NCBI GenBank assembly: GCA_963710725.1
Contig: CAVQBJ010000001.1
Coordinates: forward strand, 620,001-684,000
DNA length: 64,000 nucleotides
Reading direction: 5' to 3'
Source of the DNA: CAVQBJ01 sp963710725
GTDB lineage: Bacteria; Actinomycetota; Thermoleophilia; Solirubrobacterales; Solirubrobacteraceae
The translations under genes and the position numbers were made by a program. Shown piece after piece: positions 42,363 through 50,445 of the stretch (position 1 is the first letter of the stretch; each line of letters starts with the position of its first letter). The notes beneath the pieces are model-generated. The model made no database searches, was not told where the DNA came from, and was given only the letters and a program-made list of their open reading frames with translations.

Positions 42363-43700
42363 ATGCCCACGACACATCCCCCCGCCCGCCTGAAGACCCG
42401 CTACCTGGAGGAGATCCGCCCGGCGCTCATCGAGCGCTTCGGCTATTCCTCGGTCATGCAGGCGCCCGAGATCGAGAAGATCAGCTTGAACATGGGCGTC
42501 GGTGACGCCAAGCAGGACTCCAAGGTGCTCGAGGCCGCCCAGCAGCAGCTCGCCACGATCGCCGGGCAGCAGCCGAGCATCCGCCGCGCGCGCAAGTCGA
42601 TCGCCGCGTTCAAGCTCCGCGAGGGCATGCCCGTCGGCGTCGCCGTGACGCTCCGCCGCGAACGCGCCTACGAGTTCCTCGACCGGCTGATGTCGGTGGC
42701 GATCCCTCGCATCCGCGACTTCCGCGGGCTCAACCCGCGCTCGTTCGACGGGCACGGCAACTACTCGATGGGCGTGCGCGAGCAGATCATCTTCCCCGAG
42801 GTCGACTACGACGAGATCGACCAGGTGCGCGGCCTCGACATCACGATCACCACGAACGCGGCCAGCGATGCCGAGGCGTTCGCGCTGCTCGAGGCGTTCG
42901 GCATGCCGTTCGCCCGCGAGGGCCGGCCCGCGGCCTTCGGGTCGGCGGCCGAGGAGGCGGTCGAGGAGGCCGAGGCCGAGGCGGCCGTCGAGCAGGCCGT
43001 GGCCGAGGTTGCGGCCGAGGTGGCCGAGGAGGCCGAGGCCGAGGCGGCCGTCGACGAGGCTGCGGTCGAGGTTGCGGCCGAGGTGGCCGAGGAGGCCGAG
43101 GCCGAGGCGGCCGTCGACGAGGCCGTGGCCGAGGTTGCGGCCGAGGTCGCCGAGGAGGCCGAGGTCCGCGCGGCGGCCGACGAGATCATCGTCGAGGCGG
43201 TTGCGGAGGTCACCGACGAGGCCGAGGCCGACGCCGCCGTCGCCGAGGTCGTCGCCGAGGCTGCGGCCGAGGTGGCCGAGGAGGCCGAGGTTCGCGCCGC
43301 GGTCGCCGAGGCCGAGGTCGATGCGGCGATCGTGTCCGGCGGCGACGCCGAGCTCGAGGCGGCGATCGAGGTCGCCGAGGAGGCCGAGGCGGAGGCCGCC
43401 GCGGCCGAGATCATCGCCGAGGCGGCCGCCGAGGTCGCCGAGGAGGCCGAGCTCGAGGCCGTCGTCGACGAGGCGGTCCTGGAGACGGCCGTCGAGGAGG
43501 CCGAGGCCGCCGAGGCCGAGGCGCTCGTCGATGAGGTGGTCGCCGAGATCGCCGAGGAGATCGCCCAGGAGGCGGAGGCCGAGGCGCTCGTCGATGAGGT
43601 GGTGGCCGAGGAGGCTGCCGCCGAGCAACCAGACCTGACAGCTGCGGCGGACGCCGCCGCGGCGGAGACCGAACCAACCGATCAAGGACAGGAGGGCTAG
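42363..43700 (+). CDS. rplE: 50S ribosomal protein L5 with a long tandem-repeat acidic tail
   Basis: Residues 1-186 are a complete L5 (IEKISLNMGVGDAKQDSKVL, GMPVGVAVTLRRERAYEFLD, PRIRDFRGLNPRSFDGHGNY, DITITTNAASDAEAFALLEA). Residues 187-445 are an added acidic tail of Glu, Ala, Val and Asp. From residue 201 it is built of 21-residue repeats, each starting EEAEAEAAV and ending VAAEVA, corresponding to 63-base DNA repeats (42963-43439, one unit lengthened). The tail should be a long, strongly acidic helix or coiled coil. L5 binds 5S rRNA in the central protuberance and contacts S13. The stop is immediately followed by the rpsN ATG, whose AGGAGG lies inside this tail. Confidence 0.95.
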   Translation: MPTTHPPARLKTRYLEEIRPALIERFGYSSVMQAPEIEKISLNMGVGDAKQDSKVLEAAQQQLATIAGQQPSIRRARKSIAAFKLREGMPVGVAVTLRRERAYEFLDRLMSVAIPRIRDFRGLNPRSFDGHGNYSMGVREQIIFPEVDYDEIDQVRGLDITITTNAASDAEAFALLEAFGMPFAREGRPAAFGSAAEEAVEEAEAEAAVEQAVAEVAAEVAEEAEAEAAVDEAAVEVAAEVAEEAEAEAAVDEAVAEVAAEVAEEAEVRAAADEIIVEAVAEVTDEAEADAAVAEVVAEAAAEVAEEAEVRAAVAEAEVDAAIVSGGDAELEAAIEVAEEAEAEAAAAEIIAEAAAEVAEEAELEAVVDEAVLETAVEEAEAAEAEALVDEVVAEIAEEIAQEAEAEALVDEVVAEEAAAEQPDLTAAADAAAAETEPTDQGQEG

Positions 43701-43886
43701 ATGGCCAAGACCTCTCAGCGCGTGCGCCAGGCCCGCCCGGCGAAGTTCAAGACGCGCGCCTATACTCGCTGCAACCGCTGTGGCCGCCCGCGGGCGGTCT
43801 ACCGCAAGTTCGGGCTGTGCCGCATCTGTCTGCGCGATCTTGCGCACAACGGCCAGATCCCCGGGATGACGAAGTCCTCGTGGTAG
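43701..43886 (+). CDS. rpsN: 30S ribosomal protein S14, zinc-binding type
   Basis: A 61-residue short S14 with C24/C27 and C40/C43 forming the zinc site (YTRCNRCGRPRAVYRKFGLC). This is the type Z form. AGGAGG lies about six bases before the ATG, which directly abuts the rplE stop. Confidence 0.97.
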   Translation: MAKTSQRVRQARPAKFKTRAYTRCNRCGRPRAVYRKFGLCRICLRDLAHNGQIPGMTKSSW

Positions 43887-43920
43887 GCAGAGGCGACGAG
43901 CTTCACACCCAGGTGACCCC

Positions 43921-44328
43921 ATGTCCATGACCGACCCCATCGCCGACTTCCTCACGCGGATCCGCAATGCGATCCACGCCGCCCACGAGACGGCCGAGAT
44001 CCCCGCGTCGAAGCTGAAGTCCGAGATCGCCCGCATCCTCTCCGAGCAGGGGTACATCGACGGCTGGTCGCTCGAGCCCAATCCGACCGGCGGCCCCGGT
44101 CAGGTGATCCGCGTGCGCCTGAAGTACACCGACGATCGCCGCTCGGCCATCAGCGGCCTGCGTCGGGTGTCGCGGCCCGGACGCCGCACGTACGTCGACG
44201 CGGCACGCATCCCGAAGGTCCAGGGCGGCATGGGAACCTCGATCGTGTCCACCTCCCACGGCGTGATGACCGGCCACGAGGCCCGCAACGCGGGCGTCGG
44301 TGGCGAGGTCCTGGCGCAGGTCTGGTAG
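43921..44328 (+). CDS. rpsH: 30S ribosomal protein S8
   Basis: A 135-residue S8 (DPIADFLTRIRNAIHAAHET, LRRVSRPGRRTYVDAARIPK, GMGTSIVSTSHGVMTGHEAR). ATG 43921 and ATG 43927 are both possible; AGGTGA lies seven bases before the first. It binds the central domain of 16S rRNA and can repress the spc operon. Confidence 0.97.
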   Translation: MSMTDPIADFLTRIRNAIHAAHETAEIPASKLKSEIARILSEQGYIDGWSLEPNPTGGPGQVIRVRLKYTDDRRSAISGLRRVSRPGRRTYVDAARIPKVQGGMGTSIVSTSHGVMTGHEARNAGVGGEVLAQVW

Positions 44329-44331
44329 GCG

Positions 44332-44865
44332 ATGTCTCGCATCGGCCGACAGCCCATCCCCGTGCCCGACGGCGTCGCCGTGACGATCGAGCCCGAGTCC
44401 GTGCACGTCAAGGGACCGAAGGGTGAGCTGTCCGAGCGCGTCGCCCGCGACATCGACGTCACCCAGGACGGCGATCAGATCATCGTCACGCGGCCGACCG
44501 ACCGCGGCGAGCACCGCGCGCTGCACGGGCTCACGCGGACGCTCGTGGCCAACATGGTTCAGGGCGTCACCGCCGGATACGAGAAGCGCCTCGAGATCCA
44601 GGGCGTCGGCTACCGCGCCCAGCTGAAGGGTAAGAACCTCGAGCTCGCGGTGGGCTACTCGCATCCGGTCCCGATCCCGGCGCCCGAGGGCATCGAGTTC
44701 GAGGTTCCGCAACCGACCCGCATCGTCGTGCGCGGCATCTCCAAGCAGGCCGTCGGCGAGGTGGCCGCCTTCATCCGCAAGCAGCGTCCCCCGGAGCCCT
44801 ACAAGGGCAAGGGCATCCGCTACGAGGGCGAGTACGTGGCCCGGAAGGTCGGGAAGCGAGCATGA
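44332..44865 (+). CDS. rplF: 50S ribosomal protein L6
   Basis: A 177-residue L6 with two related domains (SRIGRQPIPVPDGVAVTIEP, GYEKRLEIQGVGYRAQLKGK, RPPEPYKGKGIRYEGEYV). It sits near the factor-binding site. The stop overlaps the rplR ATG (ATGA). Confidence 0.97.
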   Translation: MSRIGRQPIPVPDGVAVTIEPESVHVKGPKGELSERVARDIDVTQDGDQIIVTRPTDRGEHRALHGLTRTLVANMVQGVTAGYEKRLEIQGVGYRAQLKGKNLELAVGYSHPVPIPAPEGIEFEVPQPTRIVVRGISKQAVGEVAAFIRKQRPPEPYKGKGIRYEGEYVARKVGKRA

Positions 44866-45215
44866 GCGTATTGACGAAGGGCGATCGCCGCCTGCGCCGC
44901 CGCCGGCGCGTCCGCGCGAAGGTCTCGGGCACGCCCGACCGTCCCCGTATCTCCATCTTTCGCTCCAACCGGGGGATCTCCGCTCAGCTGATCGACGATG
45001 TCGGCGCACACACGCTCGCCGCCGTGCACTGGTACGAGCCCGAGCTGCGCTCGACGGCGAAGGCGGAGCGGGCCGCGCGCGCCGGGACCCTGCTCGCCGA
45101 GCGCGCGAAGGCTGCCGGCATCGAGCAGGCCGTGTTCGACCGCGGTGGCTACCGCTACCACGGCCACGTGCGCGCCTTCGCCGACGCGTCGCGCGAGGCC
45201 GGCCTCGAGTTCTGA
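44862..45215 (+). CDS. rplR: 50S ribosomal protein L18
   Basis: A 117-residue L18 (RRLRRRRRVRAKVSGTPDRP, RISIFRSNRGISAQLIDD, FDRGGYRYHGHVRAFADASR). It binds 5S rRNA together with L5. The ATG overlaps the rplF stop. A gap of 36 bases with a possible promoter separates it from rpsE. Confidence 0.97.
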   Translation: MSVLTKGDRRLRRRRRVRAKVSGTPDRPRISIFRSNRGISAQLIDDVGAHTLAAVHWYEPELRSTAKAERAARAGTLLAERAKAAGIEQAVFDRGGYRYHGHVRAFADASREAGLEF

Positions 45216-45234
45216 CCTCCGGCGCCAACCCGCT

Positions 45235-45240
45235 ACCCTC
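45235..45240 (+). promoter_or_regulatory. Possible internal promoter before rpsE
   Basis: TACCCT ends 11 bases before the rpsE ATG, and no Shine-Dalgarno sequence is present. This matches the near-leaderless pattern seen at other genes here and would give an internal spc-operon transcript. Confidence 0.35.
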
Positions 45241-45251
45241 TCCCAGCTCAC

Positions 45252-45911
45252 ATGCCCGCCATCGATCGCTCAGTCAACGCCAGCGGCCTCGACCTCCAGG
45301 AACGCGTCGTGGAGATCAACCGCGTCGCGAAGGTCGTCAAGGGCGGCCGGCGCTTCTCCTTCACCGCGCTGGTCGTCGTCGGCGATGAGCGCGAGATCGT
45401 CGGCGTCGGCTACGGCAAGGCCAACGAGGTGCCGCTGGCCATCCAGAAGGGCGTCGAGCGGGCGCGCAAGAACCTCTTCCGCGTGCCCAAGCACGGGAGC
45501 ACGATCACCCACCAGACGACCGGCGTGTTCGGCGCCGGGCGGGTGTTCCTCAAGCCGGCCGCGCCCGGTACCGGCGTCATCGCCGGTGGCGGCGTGCGCG
45601 CGGTGCTCGAGCTCGCCGGCATCCACGACATCCTCTCCAAGAGCCTCGGCACGCAGAACCCGATCAACCTCGTCAAGGCGACGGTCGCGGGCCTCCAGGG
45701 ACTGCGCACCCCGGCCGAGGTCGCCGAGCTGCGGGGGCTCAGCATCAACCAGGTGCTCGGCCTGCACGACCGCATCGAGGCCAACGGCGTCCTCGACGGC
45801 GCGGGTGAGCCGGGTGGCTCGGCGCCCGTGGCCGATGAGGCGCCGGCCGCCGAGGCTCCACCTGCCGATGCCTCCGCCGCCGAGGCGCCCGCGGGCGAAA
45901 CGACGAGCTGA
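45252..45911 (+). CDS. rpsE: 30S ribosomal protein S5 with Ala-rich C-terminal tail
   Basis: A 219-residue S5. The dsRNA-binding-like N-domain (LQERVVEINRVAKVVKGGRR, GVGYGKANEVPLAIQKGVER) and C-domain (GTGVIAGGGVRAVLELAGIH, NPINLVKATVAGLQGLR) are normal. Residues from about 183 form an Ala/Pro/Glu-rich tail. The ATG lacks a Shine-Dalgarno and follows a possible -10 box. S5 is important for mRNA unwinding and decoding accuracy. Confidence 0.96.
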   Translation: MPAIDRSVNASGLDLQERVVEINRVAKVVKGGRRFSFTALVVVGDEREIVGVGYGKANEVPLAIQKGVERARKNLFRVPKHGSTITHQTTGVFGAGRVFLKPAAPGTGVIAGGGVRAVLELAGIHDILSKSLGTQNPINLVKATVAGLQGLRTPAEVAELRGLSINQVLGLHDRIEANGVLDGAGEPGGSAPVADEAPAAEAPPADASAAEAPAGETTS

Positions 45912-46114
45912 TGACCGCTTCGTCGACCACGCTGCAGGTCCGCCAGGTGCGCTCGCGCAACGGCTCCAACCAGCGTCAGCGCGACACCCTGCGCTCGCTC
46001 GGCCTGCGCCGCATCGGGCACACCGTCGAGGTTCGCGACACACCGCAGGCCCGCGGGATGTTGCACGCGGTGCGCCATCTCGTCGTCGTCGAAGGTGAAG
46101 GGACGCCGCGATGA
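45911..46114 (+). CDS. rpmD: 50S ribosomal protein L30
   Basis: A 67-residue L30 (LQVRQVRSRNGSNQRQRDTL, SLGLRRIGHTVEVRDTPQAR, GMLHAVRHLVVVE). The ATG overlaps the rpsE stop (TGATG) and the stop overlaps rplO. Confidence 0.95.
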   Translation: MTASSTTLQVRQVRSRNGSNQRQRDTLRSLGLRRIGHTVEVRDTPQARGMLHAVRHLVVVEGEGTPR

Positions 46115-46647
46115 GCCCGGCCGCGCGCGGCAACGAGCCCGAGGAGACCGAGACTCAGACGGGCGCGGCATGGGTCGGACTGCACTCGCTCAAGCCGGCG
46201 CCGGGCAGCCGCAGGCCCCGCAAGCGCGTCGGTCGCGGCGAGGGCTCGGGCACCGGCAAGACCTCCGGCCGCGGCCAGAAGGGCGCGGGCTCCCGTTCGG
46301 GGTCCAAGCGTCGCGCCCGCTTCGAGGGTGGCCAGATGCCGATTCACATGCGGATGCGCAAGCTGCGCGGCCCGCACATGAAGAAGTCCATGCCCTTCGA
46401 GATGTTCCGCACGCACACCCAGCCGGTCAACATCGGCGACCTCGACGCGCGCTTCGACGCCGGCGCTGACGTGACGCTGCCGGCCCTGCAGGCCAAGGGC
46501 CTGGGCACCCGCAAGGACGTGCCGGTGAAGATCCTCGCCCGCGGCGAGATCGGCAAGCCGCTCACCGTCCACGCCCACGCGTTCAGCGCCACCGCGCGCG
46601 AGCGCATCGAGGCGGCCGGCGGGACGTGCCAGGTCATCGAGGCCTAG
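46111..46647 (+). CDS. rplO: 50S ribosomal protein L15
   Basis: A 178-residue L15. After a 25-residue acidic lead, GLHSLKPAPGSRRPRKRVGR starts the canonical protein, with GSGTGKTSGRGQKGAGSRSG and RFEGGQMPIHMRMRKLRG, then VPVKILARGEIGKPLTVHAH. The lead is longer than in E. coli (144 residues in total there). ATG 46111 overlaps the rpmD stop. Confidence 0.96.
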   Translation: MSPAARGNEPEETETQTGAAWVGLHSLKPAPGSRRPRKRVGRGEGSGTGKTSGRGQKGAGSRSGSKRRARFEGGQMPIHMRMRKLRGPHMKKSMPFEMFRTHTQPVNIGDLDARFDAGADVTLPALQAKGLGTRKDVPVKILARGEIGKPLTVHAHAFSATARERIEAAGGTCQVIEA

Positions 46648-46734
46648 GCGACCGGCGGGCATCGCCGGCGGCGATGATCCCGGCGCGGCGGCTGCGGCCG
46701 CAGGAGTCGATCGTCGGCGACGGCGCGACCCCGG

Positions 46735-46740
46735 TACAAT
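46735..46740 (+). promoter_or_regulatory. -10 box TACAAT before secY
   Basis: TACAAT lies 48 bases before the secY ATG in the 141-base rplO-secY gap, suggesting secY-adk-map can be transcribed separately from the ribosomal genes. No clear -35 box. Confidence 0.4.
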
Positions 46741-46788
46741 TGCTGACCGCGCGCGGCGGGTCACGGTCGCGGCGAGGGAACCCTGACC

Positions 46789-48057
46789 ATGCTCTCCACC
46801 ATCCTCAGCGCCTTCACCGTCGCGGACATCCGCAAGAAGGTCGCCTTCACGGCGTTCATCCTCTTCCTCTACCGGCTCGGGTCGCACATTCCGGTGCCCG
46901 GGGTGAACGTCAACGCGATCAAGCAGCTGAGCCAGTTCTCGGGCTCGAACATCCTCGGCTTCCTCAACCTCTTCTCGGGCGGCAGCCTCTCGCGCCTCGC
47001 GCTGTTCGCGCTCGGGATCATGCCCTACATCACGGCCTCGATCATCCTGCAGCTGCTGCAGGTCGTCGTCCCCTCCCTCGAGAAGCTCTCCAAGGAGGGC
47101 GAGGTCGGACAGGCGCGCATCACGCAGTACACGCGCTACCTCGCCGTCGGGCTCGCGTTCGCGCAGTCGATCGGCTACGTGTTCCTGTTCCACTCGCTGT
47201 CGACGAACTCGGGGCAGGCCGTGTTCACGACCTTCGATGCGCAGTCGATCTTCGTCGTCGTCATCTCGATGACCGCGGGCACCGTGCTGCTCATGTGGTT
47301 CGGTGAGCTGATCACCCACCGTGGAATCGGTAACGGCATCTCGCTGCTCATCTTCGCGTCGATCGTCTCGCGCCTCCCGGCCGGGATCCAGTCCTGGTGG
47401 CAGAGCAACGACCAGGTGTTCAAGGTCATGATGCCGTTCATCGTGCTCGCCGTCGTGTCGGGCATCGTGTTCGTGCAGGAGGGCCAGCGGCGGATCCCGG
47501 TGCAATACGCCAAGCGCGTCATCGGGCGGCGCATGACCGAGGGCGGCCAGACGTACCTGCCGCTGCGCGTCAACATGGCCGGCGTCATCCCGGTCATCTT
47601 CGCCGCGAGCATCATGGCCTTCCCGCCGACGGTCGGTCAGCTCATCCACACCCACTGGGCGCAGTCACTGTCGGACTTCTTCACGCCGAACGGCTGGCAC
47701 TACATCCTCGGCGAGTCGATCTTCATCATCATCTTCACCTACTTCTACACGGCGGTCACGTTCAACCCGGTCGACCAGGCCGAGAACCTGAAGAAGTACG
47801 GGGGGTTCATCCCCGGGGTGCGCCCCGGCCGTCCGACGGCCGAGTTCCTCGACCGCATCCTCGCGCGGCTCACCTTCCCGGGCGCGCTGTTCCTCGCCCT
47901 CGTGGCCGCGCTGCCGACGATCCTGATCGCGCGCACGCACGCGAACTTCTACTTCGGGGGCACGTCGATCCTGATCGTCATCGGCGTCGCGCTCGACACG
48001 ATGAAGCAGCTCGAGGCGCAGCTGATGATGCGAAGTTACGAGGGCTTCCTGAAGTAG
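46789..48057 (+). CDS. secY: Preprotein translocase subunit SecY
   Basis: A 422-residue SecY with ten hydrophobic helices. KKVAFTAFILFLYRLGSHIP (helix 1 start), the plug region near NILGFLNLFSGGSLSRLALF, GIMPYITASIILQLLQVVVP, and the C-terminal cytoplasmic loop with AENLKKYGGFIPGVRPGRPT are typical. It forms the protein-conducting channel with SecE and SecG. The ATG follows GGGAA. Confidence 0.98.
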   Translation: MLSTILSAFTVADIRKKVAFTAFILFLYRLGSHIPVPGVNVNAIKQLSQFSGSNILGFLNLFSGGSLSRLALFALGIMPYITASIILQLLQVVVPSLEKLSKEGEVGQARITQYTRYLAVGLAFAQSIGYVFLFHSLSTNSGQAVFTTFDAQSIFVVVISMTAGTVLLMWFGELITHRGIGNGISLLIFASIVSRLPAGIQSWWQSNDQVFKVMMPFIVLAVVSGIVFVQEGQRRIPVQYAKRVIGRRMTEGGQTYLPLRVNMAGVIPVIFAASIMAFPPTVGQLIHTHWAQSLSDFFTPNGWHYILGESIFIIIFTYFYTAVTFNPVDQAENLKKYGGFIPGVRPGRPTAEFLDRILARLTFPGALFLALVAALPTILIARTHANFYFGGTSILIVIGVALDTMKQLEAQLMMRSYEGFLK

Positions 48058-48129
48058 CCCGAACGCCCGTGATCGCTCGGCGCTCACGGGCACGGTCGCT
48101 CGCACCCACACGCCCAGCGGGCGGTCGGA

Positions 48130-48135
48130 TAGGCT
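48130..48135 (+). promoter_or_regulatory. -10 box TAGGCT before adk
   Basis: TAGGCT lies 76 bases before adk in the 154-base secY-adk gap. The box alone supports this call. Confidence 0.3.
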
Positions 48136-48211
48136 CTCCGCCGTCGCCGCGCCGGTCGCCAGGCCGACGGGACGTCGACCCCGGCCGTGCGCCTCAGGAG
48201 CCCTCATCGTC

Positions 48212-48889
48212 GTGACTGAACTGAACCTCATCCTGCTCGGCCCTCCCGGTGCCGGCAAGGGCACACAGGCCGATCGCCTGCGCGACGACTTCGGCCTGCC
48301 GCACATCTCCACCGGGGACATGCTGCGCGCGCAGGTCTCGGCCGGGACCGAGCTCGGGCGCGAGGCCAAGCGCTACATGGACGACGGCGATCTCGTGCCC
48401 GACGAGATCATCATCGGCATGATCAAGGAGCGCATCCTCGACGACGACGCCCGCGACGGGTTCCTCCTCGACGGCTTCCCCCGGACCACCGAGCAGGCCG
48501 ACGCCCTCTGCGAGGCGCTCGTCGGCCTCGACCGGCGACTGACGGCGGCGCTGCTCATCGAGGTGCCCGACGACGTCGTGGTGCGACGCCTGGCCGGACG
48601 GCGCGTATGCGTCAAGAACCCGAGCCACATCTACCACGTGGAGTTCGACCCGCCCAAGCACGAGGGGATCTGCGATCAGGACGGCTCGCGCCTCATCCAG
48701 CGCGACGACGACCACGAGGAGACGATCCGCAAGCGCCTGGCCGTCTACCACTCCAAGACGGCGCCGCTCATCGAGTACTACGACGACCAGGGCCTGCTGC
48801 GCCGCTTCGACGGCTCACGGAACGCCAACGAGGTGCACGACCGCATCCGCGCCGTGCTGGCGACCCTGCGACTCGAGGAGCAGCTCTAG
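48212..48889 (+). CDS. adk: Adenylate kinase
   Basis: A 225-residue long-LID adenylate kinase (ATP + AMP to 2 ADP). P-loop GPPGAGKGT is at 10-18, NMP-binding STGDMLRAQ at 33-41, GFLLDGFPRTTEQAD at 83-97. The LID has C133-x2-N136 and C154-x2-D157 where zinc-binding homologues carry CxxC and CxxC/D, so one Cys ligand is replaced by Asn and zinc binding is doubtful. GTG 48212 is the start. It follows secY as in most bacteria. Confidence 0.97.
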   Translation: MTELNLILLGPPGAGKGTQADRLRDDFGLPHISTGDMLRAQVSAGTELGREAKRYMDDGDLVPDEIIIGMIKERILDDDARDGFLLDGFPRTTEQADALCEALVGLDRRLTAALLIEVPDDVVVRRLAGRRVCVKNPSHIYHVEFDPPKHEGICDQDGSRLIQRDDDHEETIRKRLAVYHSKTAPLIEYYDDQGLLRRFDGSRNANEVHDRIRAVLATLRLEEQL

Positions 48890-48952
48890 CGCTCCTTCGG
48901 ATCCGGGTCCGGCTGCCCCATACTGGATGAGCCGAGGAGTCCCGGTGCAGCC

Positions 48953-49771
48953 ATGATCATCAAGAAGAGCCCCGAGGAGATCGAGAAGTTGGCCGAGGCG
49001 GGCGCCATCCAGGTCGCCACGCTCGAGCTGCTCGAGAGCAAGATCCGTCCCGGCGTCACCACGGCCGAGCTCGACGCCGCCGCGGAGCGCTTCATCCGCT
49101 CGCGCGGCGCGATTCCGTCGTTCAAGGGCTACCGCGGCTTCCCCGGCTCGATCTGCGCCTCGCCGAACTCGATGGTCGTGCACGGGATCCCCGGGTCGTA
49201 CCGCCTCGCCGGCGGCGACATCATCTCGATCGACATCGGCGTGACCCACGACGGATGGGTGGCCGACGCGGCGCGCACGTTCGCCGTGGGGGCGATCTCG
49301 CCGGCCGCGCGCAACCTGCTCACCGCGACCGAGGCCTCGCTGCACGCCGGCGTCGCGCAGTGCGAGCCGGGACGACGCCTCGGGGACGTATCGCACGCGA
49401 TCCAGGAGGTGGCCGAGGAGGCCGGACTCGCCGTCGTGCGCTCGCTCGTCGGCCACGGCGTGGGGCGCGAGATGCACGAGGACCCCCAGGTGCCGAACTT
49501 CGGGCAGCCGGGCAAGGGCCCGCTGCTCGAGGAGGGCATGGTGCTCGCGATCGAGCCGATGACGACCGCCGGGCGCCCCGGCGTTCGCGTCGCCGGCGAC
49601 GGCTGGGCGATCTTCTCGCAGGACGGCTCGCTTGCCGCGCACTTCGAGTTCACCGTCGCCATCACGGCCGACGGCCCGCGAATCCTCACGCCCTGGCACC
49701 TGTCGCCGGCCGAGCGCACCCTGAAGGGCACAGGCGAGGGCCGCCCGGCGCCGGCCACGAGCGGCGGCTGA
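48953..49771 (+). CDS. map: Methionine aminopeptidase type I
   Basis: A 272-residue MetAP. Dimetal ligands lie in DIGVTHDGWVADAARTF (two Asp), GHGVGREMHEDPQVPNF (His), EEGMVLAIEPM (Glu) and HFEFTVAIT (Glu). It removes the initiator Met from nascent chains. GAGGAG lies about ten bases before the ATG. A short Pro/Ala/Gly tail extends past the core. The infA gene normally found next is absent. Confidence 0.97.
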   Translation: MIIKKSPEEIEKLAEAGAIQVATLELLESKIRPGVTTAELDAAAERFIRSRGAIPSFKGYRGFPGSICASPNSMVVHGIPGSYRLAGGDIISIDIGVTHDGWVADAARTFAVGAISPAARNLLTATEASLHAGVAQCEPGRRLGDVSHAIQEVAEEAGLAVVRSLVGHGVGREMHEDPQVPNFGQPGKGPLLEEGMVLAIEPMTTAGRPGVRVAGDGWAIFSQDGSLAAHFEFTVAITADGPRILTPWHLSPAERTLKGTGEGRPAPATSGG

Positions 49772-49824
49772 GTCGGCGCGGCGAACGCCGGGTTCGAAGG
49801 GGGCGGGGGCGCCCGATGCGATCT

Positions 49825-49833
49825 TGCTACCAT
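49825..49833 (+). promoter_or_regulatory. Extended -10 box before rpmJ
   Basis: TGC-TACCAT is identical to the rpsL extended -10 box. It would start transcription near 49840 and drive rpmJ-rpsM-rpsK-rpsD-rpoA-rplQ with a leader of about 100 bases. No infA remnant is visible in this 172-base gap. Confidence 0.5.
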
Positions 49834-49943
49834 CCAGAGTCCCGCGCGTTGGGTCTTGTCCGGCCGTGGGAGTTTCCGCGTCGTGGTAGCGGATGCCGCA
49901 ACGGCATCCAGAGCCGCGGCGCCTGGACCATGCGAAAGGGATC

Positions 49944-50057
49944 ATGAAGGTACGACCGTCGGTCAAGCCGATGTGCGAGAAGTGCAAGGTCATCCGCCGC
50001 CACGGCGCGGTGCTCGTCATCTGCCAGAACAAGCGCCACAAGCAGCGCCAGGGTTAG
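49944..50057 (+). CDS. rpmJ: 50S ribosomal protein L36 (zinc-binding form)
   Basis: A 37-residue L36: MKVRPSVKPMCEKCKVIRRH then VLVICQNKRHKQRQG. Zinc ligands C11, C14, C27 and H32 are all present. AAAGGG precedes the ATG. rpsM starts four bases after the stop. Confidence 0.97.
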   Translation: MKVRPSVKPMCEKCKVIRRHGAVLVICQNKRHKQRQG

Positions 50058-50061
50058 TCGC

Positions 50062-50445
50062 ATGGCACGTATCGCCGGGATCAACCTTCCCCTCAACAAG
50101 CGCGCCGAGATCGGCCTGACCTACATCTTCGGGATCGGTCGCGCCACCGCCAATCAGGTCCTCTCCGAGGCCGAAGTGAGCGCCGACACCTACGTGCGCG
50201 ACCTCACCGAGGACGAGGTCGGGCGCCTGCGCGACGTCATCGATCGGACGCTCGTCGTCGAGGGCGACCTGCGTCGCGAGCGCTCGCAGGACATCAAGCG
50301 CCTGCAGGAGATCGGTTGCTACCGCGGCCTGCGCCACCGCCGCGGCCTGCCCGTCCGCGGCCAGAAGACGAAGACGAACGCGCGCACCCGCAAGGGCCCG
50401 AAGCGCATGCAGGTGGCGGGCAAGAAGAAGGCGGGCAAGAAGTGA
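50062..50445 (+). CDS. rpsM: 30S ribosomal protein S13
   Basis: A 127-residue S13 (ARIAGINLPLNKRAEIGLTY, GCYRGLRHRRGLPVRGQKTK, TNARTRKGPKRMQVAGKKKA). Its basic C-terminus reaches the P-site tRNA; the N-domain contacts L5 across the subunit bridge. Its stop overlaps the rpsK GTG. Confidence 0.98.
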   Translation: MARIAGINLPLNKRAEIGLTYIFGIGRATANQVLSEAEVSADTYVRDLTEDEVGRLRDVIDRTLVVEGDLRRERSQDIKRLQEIGCYRGLRHRRGLPVRGQKTKTNARTRKGPKRMQVAGKKKAGKK

